The notes under the pieces: generated by a model | What the model was told of the DNA's origin: nothing | Databases searched by the model: none | What the model saw: only the letters and a program-made list of their open reading frames with translations | Program-made: the position numbers and the translations under genes | Shown here: one piece after another, positions 50,042 through 61,679 of the stretch | Layout of the letters: each line of letters begins with the position of its first letter | How positions within the stretch are numbered: position 1 is the stretch's first letter | Assembly: GCF_029227915.1 (NCBI RefSeq) | Contig: NC_079875.1 | Span: 4,834,001 to 4,898,000 of the forward strand | Length of the DNA stretch: 64,000 nt | Direction of reading: 5' to 3' | Source of the DNA: Hydractinia symbiolongicarpus | Taxonomy: Eukaryota; Cnidaria; Hydrozoa; Anthoathecata; Hydractiniidae

Positions 50042-52700
50042 CTAGGTATGTTGCATAATCAAAATCGCAAGACTATGGTCTAATAAATATTTTTTCAAAA
50101 AAGTACGAAATTTTTTGTGATCAGGTTCTTCCCTGATAGCTTTGGGAAGATCATTTAGAAGGCGACTTGTCTTGCCAAGAAACAATTTCTTCGACACATT
50201 GATTTCATACTTAGAAATAACTTCGTCAACGCGTTCTACGTCCAGCAATTCTCAACTTGAAACCTTTCAAATACGATGGAGACTGATCCTGGTGAATCGA
50301 TTTGTAGGCGAGTTTTAAAATTTAAAAGTGTATTTGTTGCTGGATTGGTAGCCAACCAAGTTGTATTACATCCTCGAGCGTGGAATATCTCAGCGTTACA
50401 AAAGACGCAATTCTGCATAATAGTTTATAAAGTTTTTTCAGCTGGAATAGTGGCAGGTTCAAAACAATGAACAGCAATAGTGAATTTTCGAAATTAGAAG
50501 GGCTTCTGCCAGTTGCTTCCGCAAACGAAATGTTGCTGTGCGATGAAGATAGCGAAGAACGTATAGTTTCGCATAAACTGATTGAGAGAGTTTATTGATA
50601 TGGGTTTCCAGGTTAGATTTTGATCGAACTGGATGCCAAGAAGTCTGTAAACGGTAACGCGCTCGATCAGTTGGTCCGAGTGGTGGACATGGAATGTTGA
50701 ATTGTTGGGGTTCATGAGGTCGTGAAGTTTTGCCATTCTCGGGGTTGACAAAAGCATGATTTTCGTTTTTCTGTTATTGAACGCAAGATTAATTGTGATC
50801 GACCATTGCTTCAGCTGGTCTAATCGTTGAGTCAAGTTGTTGATTGTAGGTTGTATGTTTATAGTCTTACATTGTTCATAGATACTTGTATCGTCTGCAT
50901 ATTGGATTGTGGTCCGACCTTCGACGTTGTCTTGTAGGTCGACCGTATAAAGGTTACATAGTACAGGACCAAGAATTGAACCTTGAGGTACCCCAAATAA
51001 CACTGTTCCGTAGTCAAATTGTTTGTCGTCTATCTGAACGAATTGGAGGCGGTCACTGAGGTACGATAACATCAGCATAGCAGCATTGTTGGAAAAACCT
51101 ATCCTTCCTTAAACAACAGGGTTTTGTAATATATGGTAATATATGTATATATGGTTCTATTCGATATAATCAACGATCTATCTTGCCATTAAATGTTCAA
51201 AAAGCTTTGATAAGATCGGTAAAACAGTGACAGGTCTGAATTGGTCTGGAGTAACGGACTGTTCTGTTTTTGGAATTGGTCTTACTTTGCCGATTTTCCA
51301 CAGCTGATGAAAGGTGTTTTCAGCAATCCCTGTGTTGATGATGTGAGTGCTACAGGGAGGTTGTCATAGCTAGTGGAACAGTCGCTTCGAAGATTTTTAA
51401 TTTCTTTGAGCACTTGATCGTATGTGACAGGACGAAATTGGAATTCTTTGTCAGCTTCAGTAACGAGGTCTTGAAGAAGGAGTTGAATTTCTTCTTTAGA
51501 TGTCGATTGCGATCCAAGGATTCTGGGTGCTGTAGATATGTAGTGTGCGTTTAGTTCGGAGGGTTGGATGTTTATAACGTTTTTTTTTGGATGGAGAAAT
51601 CAGTGGATTAGTTTCCAAACCTCTTTAGGCTTTTTCGATGAAAGAAGTCTGCCGTAAAAAGTCTTTTTGGTGTATTTTATCTGTCTTTTTAGAGCGTTTC
51701 GAGCATTTGGAAATTCATTTCAGTCGGCATTCAACTGAGTCTGGTGGGCTAAAGTACGCTTTTCGTGACAAGTTTGTTGTAGGTTGGTGATTTTTAAGTC
51801 TTTCATCCAGGGTGCCGGAGGATAGTTGACATTGATTCTCTTCAACGAGACGTCCGATGCACTCAAAGAGCAAAGATGGTTGAGTGTGCTTAAGCTGTCA
51901 TCGGTACAATCAGTTGCATAAACGACATTGAAAGGGATGGTTGCGGTGTCAGCAACATACGCCGACAGGTCAAAATTTCTCATGCCACGAATGATCTTGT
52001 ACCGTGGCTCAAATCTAGCTACACGAGTATTGATGCAAGCGAATACAGCATCGTGATCGCTGATTTCTGGTGTTGGAAGAACTTCACAGAATTTCACTTT
52101 GCAGGAGGAGTTGGTCGACATGTGGTCGATTAGGGATAATCCTTTTCGTGATGGAAAGTTGACATGCTGAGTGAAGTCTAACGATCGAAGGGTTTCAAGG
52201 TCAGAGTCTTTAATTTGAGAGTTCTGCAAAAGATCAATATTGAAGTCATCTGTTATCACCACATTTCCTGACCTGTCGAGAGTAGCGTTTCCAATGATGC
52301 GGTCGAAGTTGTCGAGCCATTCTGCTTTTTCTTGGTGTGTGAAGTTCGGCTGGTAGGCAACACAAAGGAGTAGCTTCGAGTGTTTGTTTTTCCCATCGAT
52401 TTCAACCAATAAATGTTCGAGAGCTGGATTGATAACGATATCCTTGCGCAATTTATGCTTTATATTATCCTTGATATAAACACCTACACCACTTCCACGC
52501 TTGTTATCTCGATTATGGTAGTACATTGTGTAACCTTCGATCTTTACGTACTCGAGTAGGAAAGGGTTGTCATTTAGTCAGGTTTTGGTGAGGGTTATCG
52601 CATCAAAATTGTACTTGTGTACAAAAAGCACAAATTCGTCGAATGTAGACACCATTTACTGAGTGTTGAGATGAACGATACTAAACAAGTTTCTGTATTG
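50042..52700 (-). mobile_element. Broken non-LTR retrotransposon (LINE)
   Basis: Minus-strand remains, in order. From about 52690 to 51720 is an APE-type endonuclease with RGSGVGVYI, a DFN motif preceded by D where G is usual, and a final SDH. Between 51720 and 51080 lie the thumb-side linker and first reverse-transcriptase blocks, broken by stops. At 51078-50494 are RT blocks with GVPQGSILGPVLCNLY and an intact YADD catalytic motif. At 50250-50042 is the C-terminal segment with LFLGKTSRLLNDLPKAIRE. Several stops and frame changes mean it cannot encode a full protein. The arrangement fits the CR1/L2/jockey group of LINEs. Confidence 0.88.
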
Positions 52701-53387
52701 GTTGAAGATTAAACCCCGATGAGTTCATTGCTTGTGAAACACGACATTTAATATTTACAAACAACTGTAAAGCTGCTTTTTAAAGTTAATCAAAATTCCG
52801 TCAAAGGCAGGCCATCAGAAACCCGCCGAAAGTAGCATCCATAGATCGCGCAAAACACACAACTGGACATAATTTCAAAATGGCAGACAAGAGAATGACG
52901 TATTTCGCTAAATTAAGAAAATATGTCATTCCGCCGGAATGTTCGACTTTCCAAATAAAATGGTGCACATGAAGGAAGATGCTTTATCCAAAATCCGATT
53001 CCGTGGTTTTAAATTTAAATTATTATTAGATATACGTCATTCAAATATGACGTGTTGTTGCGTAATACCGAAATGCATTGGGTGCGCATTTAGCAGGGGA
53101 GTTCGCGGAAAAAGCCTGGACGCACACGCACGTGTTTTTGAGATTTTGTATACCGTTAAAGTTTTTAACTAAAATAAAACCTTTCGAACTGTAATTATCG
53201 TTCAATAATCGAAATAAATAAAACGAATAATGAAAATCTAGAAGGTAAGTTGTCAAAGTTTTTTATTATTATTCTTGGATATTATAAAGAAAAAGTAAAA
53301 GCTAGAAATAAATCAAAATCGAAAATTTTTTTCCACTGGATACTTTGTAGATTGTAAAAAGAAGAACAGAAATATATATTTGAATCC
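52701..53387. other. Spacer between LINE and coding relic
   Basis: It may include the 5' remains of the LINE (52701-52860). A short ATG frame starts at 52880 (ATGGCAGACAAGAGAATG) but ends soon. No feature is supported. Confidence 0.4.
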
Positions 53388-54461
53388 ATGGAAGATGTCG
53401 ATGTAGCAGTTAGAAATCTCCGAGATAAAATCATTATCATTTCTCTCTGTTTATCAAAAAGATAAATCATTCGGAGTTGCTGGTGAGTTTTAAGTTATAA
53501 TAAAAAAAATTGATCTTTTGACCAAGAGAAACAAAAAGCAGTAGTCTTCTTTAAAAAAGAAAATCTTTGTGTGTGTTACCAACTTAATTTTTTAGATATT
53601 AATTTAAAAAAACACAAGATTCTCTTCCAAGATATCAAGAACAAGGAGTCACCCCAACAAATCCTTGTTGCCCTGTAACCACATCCTATCCGTCATTAGT
53701 GACAATGTCGCAGATGTATCCTGGAAATCTTTATCGTCGCCATACACTTTATCTCCTTTTTTCATCTTGGATCATGAAGTTATTAGCAAGGAGGTTACTT
53801 TAGAAGATAACCAAATGTAGAACGATTTTATTGACATTAATGATATCGAAACCGAGTCCGTTTTAATAGATTCTATTCCTAAAATATGTTTCCCAAATAG
53901 GTTTAAGGCCTCGTGTTGCAGAGAAATTTAAACCAAATCAAGAGCTTGTCATTCAGTGTATGATAATGATGTACTAGACCATCTTCATGAAACCTTGACT
54001 CGGCCTTTAAATGATCTATCATTTCATGCTCCCAAGGAAGACAATTTGGTTTTGGAAAGACCAAAAGTTATAGAGGAACAACATATTTAAGTAAAAAATT
54101 CCAACCTCTCCCAAAACCAACACCAAAAAAATCGGCGTTTTCGGGAAGAGTCGGTTTGGCTGATGAAAAAAAAGTTTTCATCCATAATCAACATTGTCTC
54201 CAACCTCGTCCCCAGGGCATCTTGTATTTTTTCTGACCCCGGGACGGCGATACATGTTCGTATCGCCGTCCCGGGGTCAGAAAAGATACAAGATGCCCTG
54301 GTGACGAGGTTGCATTGTCTCTAAGAAAGAAGAAAATCATGCGACGTCTGTGGTTGAAGAGTTCCCTGAATACGGTCCATCTGTCATTTATGATGTACCA
54401 ACGGAGCAGGAGCAGTTTAATGACACTGCTGCTCAATTACCAATAAAATCTGGGTAAATCG
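53388..54461 (+). pseudogene. Unidentified coding relic interrupted by a foldback element
   Basis: Discontinuous open stretches read in the plus direction. 53388 has an ATG frame (MEDVDVAVRNLRDK). 53630-53780 and 53860-54110 hold open pieces with stops and frame changes. 54150-54191 reads GRVGLADEKKVF and then continues, across the 54201-54312 insertion, into an open frame beginning SKKEENHATSVVEEF and ending with a stop at about 54459. Acidic and polar composition suggests protein-coding ancestry. I do not recognise the family; it may be a transposon gene. Confidence 0.45.
54201..54312. mobile_element. 112-bp foldback MITE with 9-bp target duplication
   Basis: The element is almost a perfect palindrome. 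CAACCTCGTCCCCAGGGCAT, then CTTGTAT, then TCTGACCCCGGGACGGCGATAC is mirrored by GTATCGCCGTCCCGGGGTCA and so on to GACGAGGTTG. CATTGTCTC flanks it on both sides (54192-54200 and 54313-54321). A 9-bp duplication would fit Mutator-like elements (8 bp would fit hAT). It can fold into one long hairpin. Confidence 0.9.
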
Positions 54462-57143
54462 GGGATCTGGGTAATAAGTGGAAGCCATATTTAATGCCGA
54501 AGTATTTTAAAAAAGAGTTATTTTTAAAATTTAAAACCACGGAATGGCATTTTGGATAAAGCATCTTCCATCATACACGCGTGACCTCCATGATTTGTCT
54601 AACTAGATGTTTAATATATATATATATATAGTGGCTCAAATATTCTGCTATAATTTGGAGCAGTACGTCAAATTAGAAGTGTTTACTTAACAGTTTGTTT
54701 GATTGGCTCAAGTGAAGGTAAATGTCGTTTTTTACATCTTTTTTTTCACTTCAAAATGTAAGCGGCGAAAGTGAAAGTTGCATAGCTAGACCTTTTTGTT
54801 TTAAAGGGTGTTAATTAAATTTACTACTGTGGCAATTGTTTCCAGGTGCTAAAATTAGCCCTGGTGCTGAAATCTAAACCCACAACAGGCTAGCTACATT
54901 GCTTCATGTCCCAGATCCAGACACATCCAGTTAGCTGCGCTAAGAGCTAAGTAGCATTTGAAATATAACAAGAAGCCCTGCGGCTTGAAGATTTCTGTCA
55001 TTAGCCTAAAAGATTCTGAAATTTGACATAAGCCTTGAAAACAGAGAATTATGGGGTAAATCATTAAGTATCCCAACTCTCAATTATTATTGTAACTCCC
55101 CTGCAATGTTGAAATACAACTCAATAAATAAGAAATAAAAAATAAAATTTTACATATCTATATGAAGTATATATTCTAAAATAACAGTTAAAACTTTAAC
55201 TGGATATTTTCAAAACTGATCAGGAAAATTCCAAAATACAAATCTTGTTATGTATAAACTTGACGATTCGAACATAATAACTTCTGAACAAGCTCAACTT
55301 GAATAAATGAAGTAGTTCATTGTTAATTAATTCAGCAATAAATACATTAGCATTTGAATGTTTCAGTTTTTAAGCCTTCAAAACTTATTCTCTAGCTGAA
55401 GATTTTTTGAAAATGCTGATGGTGCATGGTTTGATAACAGCTGATCTGAAAAAGAAAGTACGTTTTAAAAATGAGAAACAAGAATATACAATTTTGCCAT
55501 GAACTAAATTTACACCAGGTTGTTTAAATATTGTCCCTTTATAGACCTCTCTTTGCCTTTTTGATTTGAAAAGGGAATTTATTAAAAAAAGAAATCAATG
55601 CCATGTGATGAACAAGGTATATTATATATGTATATAAATTTAATCAAGCTGACTTTTGAAATGTTTGTTAAACAAGTAACATATTAAGCAGGCGATACAT
55701 AATTTTGAAACCTGTGAACAATACAGGATTTATTATAGAAATTACAGTACAGAAATTACAATACAGAAATTTCAAATTAGCAAATTGAATTCAACAGGTA
55801 GAAACAAAAAAGGGTAAACAAACAATTAAAGAGTTTGTTGGATTTGATAAATCGATGGCCTTTTTCGTGAGATTTTTTAAAGTCAAGTCTTTTCTAAGAA
55901 ATCTTAGAAAATATTTTATGATACTTTGGAGGAGTTCAAGAAAGTTTTTCAAGTTAACTAGGCACTCAGAGAGAACTGATAATAAATAGTTTTTAATTTT
56001 ACTGTAGCAGCTTGACGTATTATTAAACAACACAATACTCTGATTTCAAGAAAAGACATGGAATAGAGAGTAGTTAACACAAAGAAGCCTTTAACGGCTT
56101 ATACTGTGCGTAGCGTCTAGTTATCCTGCACCGGCTAACTATAGACCTTTTTGAATGTTTACATTTTCCGCAGTAAGCCCTTTCGCCTTTAGCAATTGTG
56201 TGGTAGGCAAAAAGAAGCAGGCGCTAGGTGAAGTAAGGTTCTTTTAAGTCAGTTTCTTTGCACAAAGGTATTATTACGACTTTATATAAATATATGTCAA
56301 TCAGAAGTTATGCATCTACACTCGATAATATTTTAAAGACTCAAAAATGTTTCCGTAGAAAGAAATGCCTGCCACGCTGTTGTTAGAGCCAGAAGGGCTT
56401 ACCATGGGAAATGTAAACATTCAAAAGGCCTATATATTCTGTTACAGGCTAATAGTTCACCCTGACTGTTTGATGCAAGGAAAAATAAAGTTTTGTAACG
56501 TTGCAAAAAATATAAAAAACCTGTGCGAATATATATCTTTTTATCTGATAAAAGCCCCCACAAAGTGTAGTTTGAAAGTTATTTTTAGCACACTTTTTTA
56601 CCATAAGAACAGAATTTGGTATCCAGCCAGGATAAAAATACACAAAGCAGGACAAAGGATTTTTGTTGTTAAAAAAGGCGCTCTAATTAAAGTACTATTT
56701 TGTGTAGCTATCTAGCTTGATAGCTAGCTAGTAAGTAAGTAATTTCAGACTATTAAAATGGGTATGTCAGAACCAATCAAAAAGAGAGAGCAAGCACACT
56801 TTTCTCACTAGGCAATGTTTGATCTAAAAAATAAAGAAATACACAAAGAATATAAATAGTTCATGTCAATGTCTATAGATCTTCTTACCTGATAAAATAC
56901 ACAAATTTTAAAAATAGTGCTTAGCTCCCTAGATACATCATCAATAAAGCTACTATACGACCAAACCAGACTACAAACGGGCGACCAACAAAATGTAAGC
57001 ACTTTTAATCATGGCCGTACACGGAATGTTCTGGCATAGAACATAGAGCATAGAATCTCTGTTTAGATTGTCATTAAATTGACAGAGATTAAAATGAAGC
57101 ATCTTCATTGGCTTTCGAGAAGATGGAAATGTTCAGAGGTTTT
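54462..57143. other. Spacer without a supported gene
   Basis: AT-rich. AAGCCTTTAACGGCTT (about 56086-56101) is an inverted repeat. A 116-codon ORF at 56365-56715 has no recognisable motif and ordinary spacer composition. Confidence 0.45.
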
Positions 57144-57176
57144 AGCCTGGACAAAAATTTAGCAGCGTCCAGGCTC
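57144..57176. repeat. Inverted repeat AGCCTGGAC/GTCCAGGCT
   Basis: TAGCCTGGAC and GTCCAGGCT are separated by about 14 bases (AAAAATTTAGCAGC), giving a 9-bp stem. Confidence 0.65.
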
Positions 57177-57672
57177 TGTGGTGTCTCTAGATATATATAT
57201 ATCTATCTTCCATCAGGCGATTTTAAAGATTCCGTCCCGTGTAGCGTTGGACGGAAATCAATAATTCATTTTTTTATTTGAAAATATGTTTTTTAAGTAT
57301 TTGTTTACCTGTTCCTTCTAGCTACCTACTATTTGTAGAGACGAAGATGGTGATAATGGCTAGGGCATGCACACTGTGCCTGGCACAGATAAATTACTAG
57401 ATGCATATATAAGTGTCAACTTATTTTTACCTGTTCACAATGTAAAAGTTCGTCAGGTGTTGTTTTTTAGTCAATATTTTTGAAAAACAGGATTTTTTGA
57501 GCATTTAATTGCTTTGGGTTTCAGAACAAACACAAATTGATAGAATCTTTGTATATTTCTATTGGAATGAGTAGGTACAACGGATTCGGTATGCGTAGAC
57601 TATGGAGATTTTTGGGAATGCGTAGGAATGAAGGTGCCTCCTTCGTGCTTCGTCATATGCACAAATATATAA

Positions 57673-57945
57673 TGCATATCCTGAGCGTCAGGATATGCAC
57701 AAATATATAATGCATATCCTGAGCGTCAGGATATGCATTATAAGCGTTTTTATGCCCTGAGCGTCAGGTGCATGAGACAAATGAGATGCACTGAGCGTCA
57801 GATGCACCGACATGTCCTGAACATCAGGCACATGCTAATTGTGGTGTTTTCTTCCATACCCTGAGCGTCAGGTGTATGAGAGATGCCCTGAGCGTCAGGG
57901 GCTTCAACAAACCCTGAGCGTCAGGTCCATCGACATGTCCTGAGC
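57673..57945. repeat. Cluster of CCTGAGCGTCAGG hairpins with covarying flanks
   Basis: Nine irregularly spaced copies of a 13-base inverted repeat (CCTGA, loop GCG, TCAGG). Copies with outer arms: 57673-57699 and 57711-57737 (TGCATAT / ATATGCA), 57752-57773 (ATGC / GCAT), 57787-57806 (TGCA / TGCA, core CTGA/TCAG), 57811-57834 (CATGT / ACATG, loop ACA), 57855-57878 (CATAC / GTATG), 57885-57902 (GC / GC), 57913-57925 (core only) and 57935-57945 (right half lost). In copies three to seven, one unpaired base follows TCAGG at the same position. The outer arms differ between copies but stay complementary within each. The first two copies form a 38-bp direct tandem repeat. Confidence 0.92.
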
Positions 57946-60418
57946 GTGATACAATTTAATAACACAATAATGAATTCACATATGTAATCAACTGACACTG
58001 TCATACTTTATTGCACCAACACTCACAGCTGATATTATGTAATACAGTAATTAAAACATTTAATTTGAATAAAGAAACTGTTAGCCAGTTTTCCAAAACA
58101 TTGTAACTTATAAGTATATAAAAACAGTCATTAGACCAATCTTCCTAGTAGTGTGTTCAAGTTAGCACTGCATTTTAGGAATACATTAAGCATGGCACTG
58201 ATATATATTTCTGGGTCACATATTCACCGCTTTGCAGAATAAACCAGGGACGAGGAACCAAAGCGCGAAATGAAGAGTAATGAGCAAATGCATTCACGGG
58301 ACAAAGTCGTCCGCACTCTAAATGAAGTTTTTCAACTTTGATATGAATGTAAAGAATGTTATTGTCCTATGCACAAAAATCATGCGGTGATAAGTGTGTG
58401 AGAGGATCCCATTTGTGTTTGGTAGGAGAGATGTACTCTGATACTGACAATGGCCGAAAATGCCAGTAATACTAAGTAATGCCACATAGCTTTATCGTAG
58501 TAAGGCAATTGGCTATCCCCCTAAACAACACATTCTCAGATAGATGAGCTGAAGTAATTGATAGGCAAAGTATAAGTGTGTTATACAAACTTTCTAAGCA
58601 GTTGGTTAAGCTTGGAGTTTAAAATTTCGATAATTTGAGCCTGAAATGTTTTTTCCTTATTTAAGCCTGAAAAGGTACTTAAAAATCTTCCATTTACAAT
58701 GCTTTTTTTGAGGTGGAGGAGGACGACATTGACGAGAACATTTTTTAAGATGTAATATATGTTAACATGTATTTATTGTCATATAGAACAAAGAGTAAGA
58801 CAATATCACTGACCCCTTAAATATAGCTAAGAAGGTGTTGGGTTATACAAGAAAGATTACATATGAGTGTTGGATGAAAGTATTATTGAGCAAGGAAGAA
58901 TATTAGAAAGCAAGAGAAGCTGTTGGATTCCATCAAAAAGATTATAGACTATCAGAACAAAAGATTACATAGGAAGAAGAATATTAGAAAGTCTTATAGA
59001 AGAAAAAAAGTTAATCGTTTTATTAATTATCTATATATACATTAGTTTGTTATAAATAGATGCATGTTTAAACATCTACTTTATGAAAACTCTTTTTTTT
59101 CTGTCCCCACTTTTTCTGTTATGTAAATCAGTTTCTTAAAGGGGCTAGGGAACAGCTGATGGTTTTCAAATTTAGAGACTTACACGAAAGTCGAGCTGAT
59201 GGTGGCGAAAAACAAAAATGTTTATTTTTCTGGCATGTATGTAATTTACAGACTTGAACATGGTCTATTCATATTTGGCATTGTGTTATGACCATTTATA
59301 TTGCTGTTATAATTGACTCCAGCGAGATAAACTTTCATGGTCTTTATTTGACAAGGGAGGTACAATCTCCCCTTTTACAAGAATAACTTCTATAAGAATA
59401 ACAGGGTGAAAATTGCCTAAATAAGAATATTTCCAGGGTGAGTTTGCTTAGAATAAAATTGTTGGTTAACTAAGAAATTAGGGAAATCAAAATGAGACAA
59501 ATCTTTAACCTGTTATATTTGGTTTGATTAAAATCTCTGGTGAGAAAAAAATAAACATGCTGTAAATGCGTAACAGTATACTAAAAAATATGTGTGAACA
59601 TCTAATTCAAAAGAATGAGATGTTCACATATGTCGCAAAACTTTACTCTGAAAAATACTTCACCCTCAATGAAAAAACACTGTTCTTATCAAAAAAAGTG
59701 TGTATCAAAGAGTTTAAAGTTAATTCCTAAAGTGGAAATAAAGGTGTTGACAATTTATAGCAGATTTTTTTGTATGCTAGGAAACCAGAGCTATAAGTTA
59801 ATCTAGTGTTTGCTACAAGCGCTGAATTTAAGTTAAATTTCAATTTTCCAGTAAGAGTTTTGACATTGCTGGAGGAAGTGGTGTGGGTAGCTTGTCTCTT
59901 TCTGGACACAACTTTTCTCAAGTCTAATTTTACAGTCTAATTATAAACAGGAGATTGACAATTGCTGAACCATATCATTCCATCTTTTTGTCACACGACT
60001 TATTATCAATACTTACATAAAATTATTTGTAAATTTAGCTTCTGTTTATTCCTTGTACTTGTATATACTACAAGCTTTATGAAAATATTTAGACTGAAGA
60101 TGACATTAGAGTAAGTTAAAATATGCATATATCAATTAAAGAAATGTAATTTTTTTTTTATAAATTAGTAGTTATTATTTTTATAATGCAATGAACGTCA
60201 CAAGTCAAACACAAGAATGGCCTATCTAACAATTTTATTAAATAATAAGCACCAAAGGTGGAATGCCAACATGATAAAATGTTTAATATACATTTCCTTT
60301 TCTTTTAAAGAACCCCCCTTGTCACTATGAATGTTTCACAATAAAAATTTACGTAAATGGAAAGCCTGACCATATTTATCCCTTCACTTACTTTGCATCT
60401 AAAATTGTGTTTAAAAAT
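57946..60418. other. Spacer without a supported gene
   Basis: AT-rich. Variants of AAGATTACATA and GAAGAATATTAGAAAG recur between 58850 and 59010. Nothing coding was recognised on either strand. Confidence 0.45.
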
Positions 60419-60981
60419 TTATTTCCTGATTTCCAAACACTTAATATCATTTACATTGACTCTATCTTGTTGAACCATATCACCAAAGATCCTCTTCAGT
60501 TGATTTTTCATTCCAGAAAATGTGAGTTCAGTAATAGTTGCTTTTACCAGTCGTTCTTGTTGCTCAGGTAGTCTTGCGTTTACCAAAAGTTTCATGGTAA
60601 TTCCATGCCATATTGCTTAGCTTTGTTGTGTAAGCGTTCAAACTCAATTACATATTGTTTCATTGTCATTTCTTCAGTTTTGCAAAAATTTTCAAAATTA
60701 TCATAGTTAGTAAAAGCTAATTGTAACGTGTCTTTTTTAAATAAGCTGTCAAGAGTTTCTATTACTTTATCAACACCATTATCTGCATTAAGAGTCTCAA
60801 TGTTCTTTTTAAGAACTGCATCTTCAGCTTTACCTTCAAGTGTAAGAAAAATAGCAGCAGCCTGTTTCTTTTTATCAACATTTGTAAAGATTTGCTAAAT
60901 TTTTATCTCCTTTTTCCAGTTTTCATATGAAATGTCCTCACTTAACGTTGGCGGGGCCTTGTAATCTTTTCTTGAAGCCAT
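60419..60981 (-). pseudogene. Broken LTR-retrotransposon gag
   Basis: From ATG at 60981 the frame reads MASRKDYKAPPTLSEDISYE and continues with the layout of the copia-type (UBN2-like) gag seen in many invertebrate elements: a short Trp-containing block, a glycine/glutamate block (FLTLEGKAEDAVL), and MTMKQYVIEFERL. A nonsense codon sits at about 60896-60898 and a one-base deletion near 60596. The frame ends at 60419. No protease, integrase or reverse transcriptase follows within the window, so only the 5' part of the element remains. Confidence 0.75.
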
Positions 60982-60985
60982 TATT

Positions 60986-60997
60986 CCTCTGCTACCA
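60986..60997 (-). promoter_or_regulatory. tRNA-iMet primer-binding site
   Basis: On the minus strand TGGTAGCAGAGG, complementary to the 3' end of eukaryotic initiator tRNA-Met, sits two bases after the LTR end and five bases before the gag ATG. Confidence 0.75.
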
Positions 60998-60999
60998 TT

Positions 61000-61213
61000 T
61001 GTTAAGTAACAATAATGACTTACTTTGATTGTCTCACTTGATTACTCAGCGGTATCACAAACACAACCAGCAGGAACACAACAACACAACTTGATCTGTA
61101 ACACAACAACACAACTGGATATCAACACAACTGCACAACCACTTAAGACCCCACCAAGAACATTCACTATTGTTTACAGTCTATATTATGGAGGCAACAT
61201 AATAATATCAACA
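61000..61213 (-). mobile_element. Candidate 5' LTR
   Basis: It lies immediately upstream (minus sense) of the primer-binding site. On the minus strand it would start TGTTGATATT and end TTACTTAACA, giving TG..CA ends. The outer boundary at 61213 is a guess from the terminal TGTT/AACA, since no second LTR was found for comparison. Confidence 0.5.
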
Positions 61214-61567
61214 ATCTAATTTATATGATTGTCACAAAATTGTGTGATGATTGCAAAACAAAATGTGTATATATTATCCTCACAACGAGTGAACGTTATA
61301 AAGTCATAGCAAAAGCATGATAAAGTTGATATGCATTCACTTAAAAGGGAATTAAGCCTCCAACTTAAATAGCATTATTTCGGTTAACATTACGTTTATT
61401 TCCCAATTTCTGTTTAAAATTTTGAAAAATGAATATTAATTAGGTTGATTTTAATATAAAAGTTTCCCCTTCTATGAGCGAACGGTAAGCGCCATTTAAA
61501 TTTTCTGAGGCCACGCTGATTCTGGAGACTGTTATATCGTGACGTATCTTACGCTGAAGAAGCATAA

Positions 61568-61586
61568 GCTTGCGCTGAGCGCAAGC
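61568..61586. repeat. Hairpin GCTTGCGC-TGA-GCGCAAGC
   Basis: An 8-bp perfect stem with a TGA loop. It shares the CTGAGCG word with the 57673-57945 hairpins but not their core stem. Confidence 0.75.
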
Positions 61587-61679
61587 AGGGAGATATGGAA
61601 AATTTAAGCTCCTGCTCTGACTCCCCTATTATTAGAATATTTAAGTGACTCTAGTGAAACGTCAGTAACAGGATGTTAC

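Noticed and set aside
54188-54436. 82-codon minus-strand ORF
   Set aside because: It reads through a palindromic insertion; the plus-strand relic has better coding character.
56365-56715. 116-codon plus-strand ORF
   Set aside because: Ordinary spacer composition, no motif, no splice or homology clue; probably chance.
57673-57945. CRISPR array interpretation
   Set aside because: The repeats are 13 bp, irregularly spaced, with flanks that pair with each other rather than unique spacers, in an animal genome.
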